64,000 nt of DNA from Sarcocystis neurona (taxonomy: Eukaryota > Apicomplexa > Conoidasida > Eucoccidiorida > Sarcocystidae). Made by a program: the position numbers and the translations under genes. Under the pieces are notes generated by a model. That model saw nothing but the letters and a program-made list of their open reading frames with translations, was not told the origin of the DNA and did not search any database. The stretch lies in assembly GCA_000727475.1 (NCBI GenBank), contig KL647310.1, positions 1,632,849 to 1,696,848 on the forward strand, read 5' to 3'. Positions 60,101 through 64,000 of the stretch are shown here, in pieces (position 1 is the first letter of the stretch; every line of letters begins with the position of its first letter).

Positions 60101-61752
60101 GCAGGAGTCTCTGCTGCAGCAGGATTCTCTGCCGCAGCAGGGTTCTCTGGGGCAGCAGGATTCTCTGTGGCAGCAGGATTTTCTACGGCAGCAGGATTCT
60201 CTGTGGCAGCAGGATTTTCTACGGCAGCAGGATTCTCTGTGGCAGCAGGATTTTCTACGGCAGCAGGATCCTCTGCAGGAGTCTCTGCTGCAGCAGGATT
60301 CTCTGGGGCAGCAAGATTCTCTGGAGCAGCAGGATTCTCTGCCGCAGCAGGGTTCTCTGGGGCAGCAGGATTCTCTGTGGCAGCAGGAGTCCCTGCGGCA
60401 GCAGGAGTCTCTGGAGCAGCAAGAGTCTCTGGAGCAGCAGGATTCTCTGCAGCAGCAGGATTCTCTCTGGCAGCATGATTCTCTGGGGCAGCATGATTCT
60501 CTGGGGCAGCAGGATCCTCTAGAGCAGCGCTACTCTCTGGAGCAGCAGGATTCTCTGGGGTAGCAGGAACGTCGAAAGCAGCAGGATCCTCTAGAGCAGC
60601 GCTATTCTCTGGGGCAGCAGGATTCTCTGCGGCAGCAGGGCTCCCTCGGGCTGCAGGACACTGCGCGGCAGCAAGGCACTGCGTGCCCTCTCGTGCAACG
60701 TAAACAGGAACGTGTGAAGCATGACTTGGCAACTCCATAGACGCAGAGAGCAGGCTGCTACGTACACCCACACGGCCGGAATCGACCTCTGCCATCCTGG
60801 GTGTTTCGCTTTCATGCGGAACAGCACTGGAGAGCGGAGTATTCCGCAGCGCCTCCGCTTGATCAGCCAGCGCAGCCGTCTGCTTCTTACCGGATCCGCA
60901 CACCGGCTGCGGCGCAGGTTCCCCGACATGCGACAAATTCGTCTCTTTCACAAGAGCCCCCAAATTCTCCGTCCCTTGCGGCAGCTCCTCTAATTCCTGT
61001 GCGTTGGGAGACTCCCTCGGAGGTGCTTTTCTGGCAGCTGTGGAGGATACCGAAGAAGACCCTGCATCATCGACACGGGCGTGAGAAGACGCAGACTTCA
61101 CCTGAGTAGCATCAGCCTCGAATACATCAGCAACAGCTGCCACCGAAGGAAAGAAAGCAGCTTTCTCTTCGGCAGCAGCAGAAGAAGAAAAACCCCTCAC
61201 TGCAGGGGTCCCCGCAGCAGACGGAGGCGTAACAGCAGCAGAGAGCCGCGCTGGTTGCCTGTGGCTGGCCGGAGGAGTGGACGCTGCAACATCAAGCACG
61301 GGCTCTCCGTGCTTTTCCCAAACATTATCTGCTTCCGACCCTTCGTGTGACTCTTCGGTACGTGAAAGATATCCTCGCGTGTCGGGCTGTTCATCACGTG
61401 GTGCCGTCCCGGCACGTCTACGACTGCGCTGTTGCAGCTCATTGTTGGCAAGCTTTCGGACAAACTCTGCCCCTGGCTTCTGAGGCGCCTCTGGAGCGAA
61501 AGGGTCACCCGGGGAAGAAGAAGCAAAGAACGGTGGAGGCAGGGCAGTGGTCGCCAGGGGAGCGAGGGGAGGAGGGAGAGAAGAGGAGGAGGAGCACGCG
61601 ACGAAGAAGGGGGAGACCAGAAAGTTGTGCGAATTCGACAAAATAACGCAGAAGAATGCGAGACAGAAGGAACAGAAGAGACAGTGGCTATTTCTACGGT
61701 GACCCGTAGTACTACAGTTCTCTAGAATCAAGACGAGCCTGAAAGCAGCCAT
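42122..61752 (-). CDS. TauE/SafE-family transporter with giant low-complexity extension, eight exons, predicted 2601 residues
   Basis: Polytopic membrane protein of the sulfite/organosulfonate exporter TauE/SafE family; substrate and membrane location in coccidia are not known from sequence. Exons on the minus strand: 61752-56898, 56209-56040, 55137-53568, 48946-48804, 47133-46443, 45311-45082, 43593-43515 and 42189-42122. All junctions are GT-AG with matching phases, which supports one gene spanning 19.6 kb. Family signature, N-half (about 1590-1720): HPADIVGML, AGAGGGAIYVPILI, EAVATSQALIFGGSLAG, NFFRRNP, MQIAGATVGV. C-half (from about 2215): KWAVVLVVYVANLLV, KYCSGGYW, then AGLMAGLVGIGGGLLLGPVLL, NSTLILFTSSSAAAL, FFGICFVSTLSGK and the terminal DPRDFRFKFPC. 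The first 1590 residues are Ala/Pro/Ser/Glu-rich with tandem repeats and a hydrophobic patch near the N-terminus (about 25-55) that may be a signal or anchor. The exon 3 donor and exon 4 acceptor are the least certain. Confidence 0.88.
42190..43514 (-). other. Intron 7 of the TauE/SafE gene (1325 bp)
   Basis: GTCG|GTAAGC donor and TGTGTGTTGCAG acceptor, phase 1. Joins CSVCFSV to ASGIINLVKRDP, the expected C-terminal motif. If unspliced, the protein would read on for 20 residues and stop at 43450. Contains a TATC run at about 43389-43415. Confidence 0.85.
43389..43415. repeat. TATC tetranucleotide microsatellite
   Basis: About six and a half uninterrupted TATC units inside intron 7 of the TauE/SafE gene, adjoining TA-rich DNA on both sides. 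Confidence 0.95.
43594..45081 (-). other. Intron 6 of the TauE/SafE gene (1488 bp)
   Basis: GTATGT donor after CTT and a GCTGACACAG acceptor, phase 0; joins KALVDTL to VKKYHASYVLV. Contains TA patches around 44010-44030 and 44815-44875. Confidence 0.85.
45312..46442 (-). other. Intron 5 of the TauE/SafE gene (1131 bp)
   Basis: GTACGG donor and GTGTCTGCAG acceptor, phase 1; joining creates AGLM-A-GLVGIGGG, the second glycine-rich motif of the family. The interior between about 45380 and 45830 is mostly non-repetitive and gives long frames on both strands, none with recognised features. Confidence 0.85.
46443..47133 (-). other. Exon 5 of the TauE/SafE gene: helix plus Ala-rich insertion
   Basis: Codes for KYCSGGYWALYAGG, a hydrophobic segment, then about 150 residues of Ala/Pro/Ser-rich, Asp/Glu-rich and Gln-rich low complexity, then KQQIADGLEYS...VHELLFQSFLAGLM, which resumes the transporter core. 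Donor ATGG|GTACGG, phase 1. The GCA/GCT repeats here make opposite-strand frames of up to 199 codons, which are artefacts. Confidence 0.85.
47134..48803 (-). other. Intron 4 of the TauE/SafE gene (1670 bp)
   Basis: Perfect GTAAGT donor after CAAGTC and a CTCCAG acceptor, phase 0. Joins PLQV to VKYCSGGYW, in line with the Cys-Ser-x-x-Tyr-Trp pattern of the family. Contains the TG microsatellite at 48461-48514. Confidence 0.85.
48461..48514. repeat. TG microsatellite
   Basis: About 54 bases of TG repeat with two interruptions (GTGCG and GTATG), the longest dinucleotide run of its type in the window. It lies in intron 4 of the TauE/SafE gene and is followed by GCATGCATG. Confidence 0.97.
48947..53567 (-). 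other. Intron 3 of the TauE/SafE gene (4.6 kb)
   Basis: Longest intron in the window. Holds TA patches (49124-49152, 50842-50860, 52302-52329) and CA/TG runs. A minus-strand patch at about 51754-51534 could be read as a cassette exon ending AAG|GTACAC, but it has no family resemblance and is left out. The stretch around 49400-49700 is pyrimidine-rich on the minus, sense strand. Confidence 0.7.
53568..55137 (-). other. Exon 3 of the TauE/SafE gene: helix pair plus long charged loop
   Basis: Starts with family sequence (VVLMGPMQIAGATVG, then a hydrophobic TYIILGLLVLLLLF segment) and continues for about 450 residues of low-complexity Glu/Gln/Lys-, then Ser/Thr/Ala-rich sequence between the two halves of the transporter. 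The chosen donor CCCAG|GTGAGA (53568/53567) is the strongest in the exon and is phase 1, matching the acceptor at 48947. An earlier phase 0 site, GCAG|GTGAAC near 54560, is an alternative that would shorten the loop by about 330 residues and pair with an acceptor at 48891. Confidence 0.75.
55138..56039 (-). other. Intron 2 of the TauE/SafE gene (902 bp)
   Basis: ATG|GTAAAG donor and GTCGGCAG acceptor, phase 0. Contains TA patches at about 55436-55446 and 55487-55511. Confidence 0.88.
56210..56897 (-). other. Intron 1 of the TauE/SafE gene (688 bp)
   Basis: GGAG|GTAAAA donor and GCGCTGCAG acceptor. Phase 1 on both sides; joining restores AGAGG-GAIYVP, the family's glycine-rich motif after the first helix. 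Contains short CA and CT patches at about 56349-56392. Confidence 0.9.
58600..58960 (-). repeat. Minisatellite array 2 in TauE exon 1
   Basis: Same 18 bp family as array 1 but with a different dominant unit, coding AAENRAAPGNSA and AAENPAAPGNSA. It follows the second copy of the unique segment, just as array 1 follows the first, so the arrays are probably descendants of the same ancestral array. Confidence 0.95.
59880..60650 (-). repeat. Minisatellite array 1 in TauE exon 1 (18 bp and related units)
   Basis: On the plus strand the unit reads as variants of GCAGCAGGATTCTCTGGG; on the coding strand it gives six-residue units such as NPAAPE, NPAAAE, NPAATE and NPAAVE. A higher-order block, NPAATENPAAVE, is repeated three times at about 60160-60260, and an ETPAEDPAA block occurs twice, showing expansion at more than one level. 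Confidence 0.95.
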
Positions 61753-62501
61753 GGTGCAGCGCCGCTTTCAAACTGCTGAGATTACGGTGTTTAATCACGC
61801 AGAACCCTGCACAACTCGTAGAAATATATTTTGCAGATCGGAAACGAGCAGCAACAAGAGTTGCAACACGACAAGGAGAGCAATGAGCTGCCTGAGCTGC
61901 AGTTGCTCACAATCAGTGCACTGCCGCGGTCTGCGTTGTCAGCTGCACAGTCGTTGTACTGCTTGCCCCTGACGCACGTAAGGCCGCACGGTATGCCGGA
62001 ACAAAACGCAGAGCAAACTGTTACTGAGATGCTCAGGGTGTTCAACTGGCTTAGACTGCATAAGTGAACTGCAAAGACACGCACAAGCGATATGCATATA
62101 ATCGAAGTCTGGTTCAGAGGAAACACGTCTAAACCCGCCTGCTTGCTGTGGCCTCACTTTTAACGCAGGTGGAGGAGTTAAGGCTGTGCGGCCGCACTGT
62201 GCTGCATTGCCTGCCTGCCTGTCTTTCGGTCTGTGGGGAGGGATACGCGGATGTTCAACCATGGAACAGGACAAAGTGCTCACCGTTTAGGTCAACACGT
62301 CTACGTGTGGTAATGTACCTGATCAGACGGTCAAATCTCTACAAGCGTAACGAGTAATCTGTCCTTGTACTTGCGTGTAGTGTCCAAAACAGAATGCCAA
62401 CATAAGCTGTCACGTACGTTTGTGGGGAAAGAATACGTACCCGCAGCTCGAGGCGGGTCCAACCCGACTCACACTCCACCGCTCTACCGTCCGACTGCCT
62501 T

Positions 62502-62679
62502 GTCGTCTCTAGAGGTTCTCTCAGCCTGCGACACGAGTTGCTGGCAACGTACGAGTGTGAGGGAAAACACCGAGGAATAAGAGAGAGAATGTCGTCTCTA
62601 GAGGTTCCCTCAGCCTGCGACACGAGTTGCTGGCAACGTAGGAGTGTGAGGGAAAACACCGAGGAATAAGCACAAGAAC
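62502..62679. repeat. 89 bp tandem duplication
   Basis: Copies start GTCGTCTCTAGAGGTT at 62502 and 62591 and both end ACACCGAGGAATAAG. I see about two substitutions over the roughly 75 bases compared; the second copy lacks the GAGAGAGAAT spacer. Confidence 0.9.
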
Positions 62680-62823
62680 ACCGAAGCCAGCAGGGAATAC
62701 AGAGAACTTGCGCGTCACAACGGAGCTGACTTTCTTTAAGTGCGCCTCTGCGGATGTACCCACCTGTGTTTGCTCGGACACGCAACATTGCCTATCCGGC
62801 AACAGACGTCTATGATTTACACC

Positions 62824-62933
62824 GGAACATTGTCAATCATGCGGATTTCAAGGAATGAAGTGACACGTCTCCTGCATTGGAACATTGTCAATCACGCGGA
62901 TTTCAGCGACTGAGGCGACGCGTCTCAGCAATT
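62824..62933. repeat. 55 bp tandem duplication
   Basis: Copies start GGAACATTGTCAATCA at 62824 and 62879 and share GCGGATTTCA, GTGACACGTCTC / GCGACGCGTCTC and a CAATT/GCATT end. Diverged by substitution only, as far as can be seen. Confidence 0.85.
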
Positions 62934-64000
62934 CCACCTACGGAAGAGGCGCTCTCGCCTACTATATCGGTTTAACGGTGTGTTTGCAGAGTCGTTCAGC
63001 GCGCCCCGTGGGTCACAGGAATTTATCCACGTTGACGGGAAACTGCCGTAAGCGCGTCGCTGTTGCTTCGTCACTTCACCCGTAGGCTCGTCGCATTACG
63101 TCCGCAGTTCCTTCGAGCCACTTTGACGAACTGCAACAATTCCAGCGTCACCTGTAGGCAACCCAAAATCGGCGAGAGGGCTAGCTCACGCACTATCCTC
63201 CTCCCAGCGCCCACAATCACACTGTCTACTAATTTTCTCTGTCCGGGAACGCGCGTCGCACGTAGACATTTCCTGTAACTCTACTCTCTGATCGACGACG
63301 AAGAATCCCCTCTGCGGACACACGTGGTCAACAACGCAGGCACTTGAAGACATGCAGTCTAATTAATTGTGGGAAGCACTTCATCAGATGGACAAGGCCT
63401 CGTGAGCGAGTTTGCACAGGTGTAGACAAAGTGGCGCATGCCGGCCAACTGCGTCCGGCATGCGCGCTCCGGTGGGGTAATCGCCGAATACTGACACATG
63501 TCAATTACACTCTTGTGTGTTTCCGTCAAGGTAATTCCATGTGTATGTATGTGTATCTGTGTACGCATGTGTCAACGGGCGTGTTGCATCATTTTCGTAG
63601 ATCACATGTGTTTTGATGGAGCGTATGTATGCATGTTTTGTCTTATGTTACCCGAGTTCCTCTTTCACCGAGCGCCAGTGTTGATGCATGGCCTAGCCAC
63701 TGGTATGACCAGAATATGACAACAATTGTACTGTAATGGAGATGTGCATCCGGGTACGTGCAACAAAACCCATCGGAAGCATCGTTGTTGACACTGTTTT
63801 TGCGTCAAAACGCAAAGCCTCCCCAGCTTCCTGGGCACCGCCAGACGCGGGAGAGAAACACCATCCAACACCGCTGTGTGGAGAACCGGAAGCCTACGTA
63901 GAACACAGAATTGTCTACGCAGAAAACCCGTTGCCTTCCAACTTGCAGGAAATGTGTCCACAGCCGCCGCCGCTGCCTGTTATCAGGGATCGAGCGGTGT

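Larger units (their letters stand above)
58580..61180 (-). repeat. Large internal tandem duplication in TauE exon 1
   Basis: Copy A runs from about 61180 and copy B from about 59445 (coding strand). Matching landmarks in order: VDDAGSSSVSS / VDAGSSSVPS, ELPQGTEN / QLPQRANN, ALVKET / AFVKET, VCGSGKKQT / VCGSDRKQT, ETPRMAEVDS / ETPRIAEVDS, LPSHASHV / LPSYASGV, and REGTQCLA in both, each followed by a minisatellite array. The Ser tract separates the copies. Confidence 0.9.
56898..61752 (-). other. Exon 1 of the TauE/SafE gene: repeat-rich extension
   Basis: One uninterrupted exon of 4855 bases coding for residues 1-1618. In order: a Cys/Phe/Leu-rich hydrophobic start, a Ser/Pro/Ala linker, a unique segment (about 194-370), an array of NPAAxE repeats (about 370-625), a Ser tract with more than fifteen Ser in a near-unbroken run (about 680-720), a second copy of the unique segment, a second shorter array, a His/Trp/Pro-containing region, and finally the first TauE helix. 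The frame is open throughout, although the plus strand is also open over the repeat arrays because the 18 bp unit contains no stop in several frames; those opposite-strand frames are artefacts. Confidence 0.85.
61753..64000. other. Upstream region of the TauE/SafE gene
   Basis: The first few hundred bases should contain the leader and promoter of the minus-strand gene. A 78-codon plus-strand frame (61831-62067) has no supporting features. Two local duplications follow (62502-62679 and 62824-62933). From about 62940 to the window end I see no gene. Confidence 0.5.

Noticed and set aside
60045..60563. Plus-strand 172-codon frame of QQDSL-type repeats
   Set aside because: It is the reverse strand of the NPAAxE minisatellite in TauE exon 1; the 18 bp unit simply has no stop in several frames.
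62425..62500. tRNA-like words on the minus strand (GGTAGAGCGGTGG ... CTCGAG)
   Set aside because: The D-stem has no matching 5' partner, the anticodon and T stems do not pair, and no acceptor stem closes.

Overview
The window looks like nuclear DNA from an eimeriid coccidian (an Eimeria- or Cyclospora-like apicomplexan). The evidence is a clear eukaryotic S12e ribosomal protein gene split by a spliceosomal intron, coding exons packed with CAG/GCA-type homopolymer runs (Ala, Gln, Ser, Glu) of the kind known from Eimeria proteins, GT-AG introns of 0.5-4.6 kb, and non-coding DNA full of TA, TG and CA microsatellites. I saw no bacterial-style operon, rRNA, convincing tRNA, CRISPR array or transposase. 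Species assignment is inference.

Layout. 1-2696: intergenic/upstream DNA. 2697-5751 (+): 40S ribosomal protein S12 in two exons around a 2.6 kb intron. 5752-12826: long gene-poor stretch with one unexplained 340-codon ORF (8327-9349) carrying a 168 bp internal duplication, followed by an indel-free triple 60 bp repeat. 12827-16612 (-): an unrecognised eight-helix membrane protein whose two four-helix halves sit on two exons joined across a 2.8 kb intron. 16613-26457: gene-poor DNA with local duplications, an inverted repeat and degraded GCN-rich islands. 26458-31810 (+): a four-exon gene coding for an acidic Gln/Ala/Glu-rich region followed by about eight 27-31 residue repeats, resembling microtubule-associated SAXO/SPM1-type proteins. 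31811-42121: gene-poor, with hairpins and local duplications. 42122-61752 (-): a 19.6 kb, eight-exon gene for a TauE/SafE-family (putative sulfite/anion) transporter, predicted 2601 residues, carrying a roughly 1590-residue repeat-rich N-terminal extension and two long low-complexity loops. 61753-64000: upstream DNA with more two-copy local duplications.

All gene models were built by eye from open frames, protein-family resemblance and splice sites whose phases match. The S12 and TauE/SafE models are strong; the membrane-protein and repeat-protein models rest on splice-phase agreement and need transcript evidence. The genes do not form an obvious pathway: one is a translation factor, one probably cytoskeletal, two are membrane proteins. 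The more unusual content is the size and internal duplication of the transporter exon, and many diverged two-copy tandem duplications and hairpins in the gene-poor DNA.
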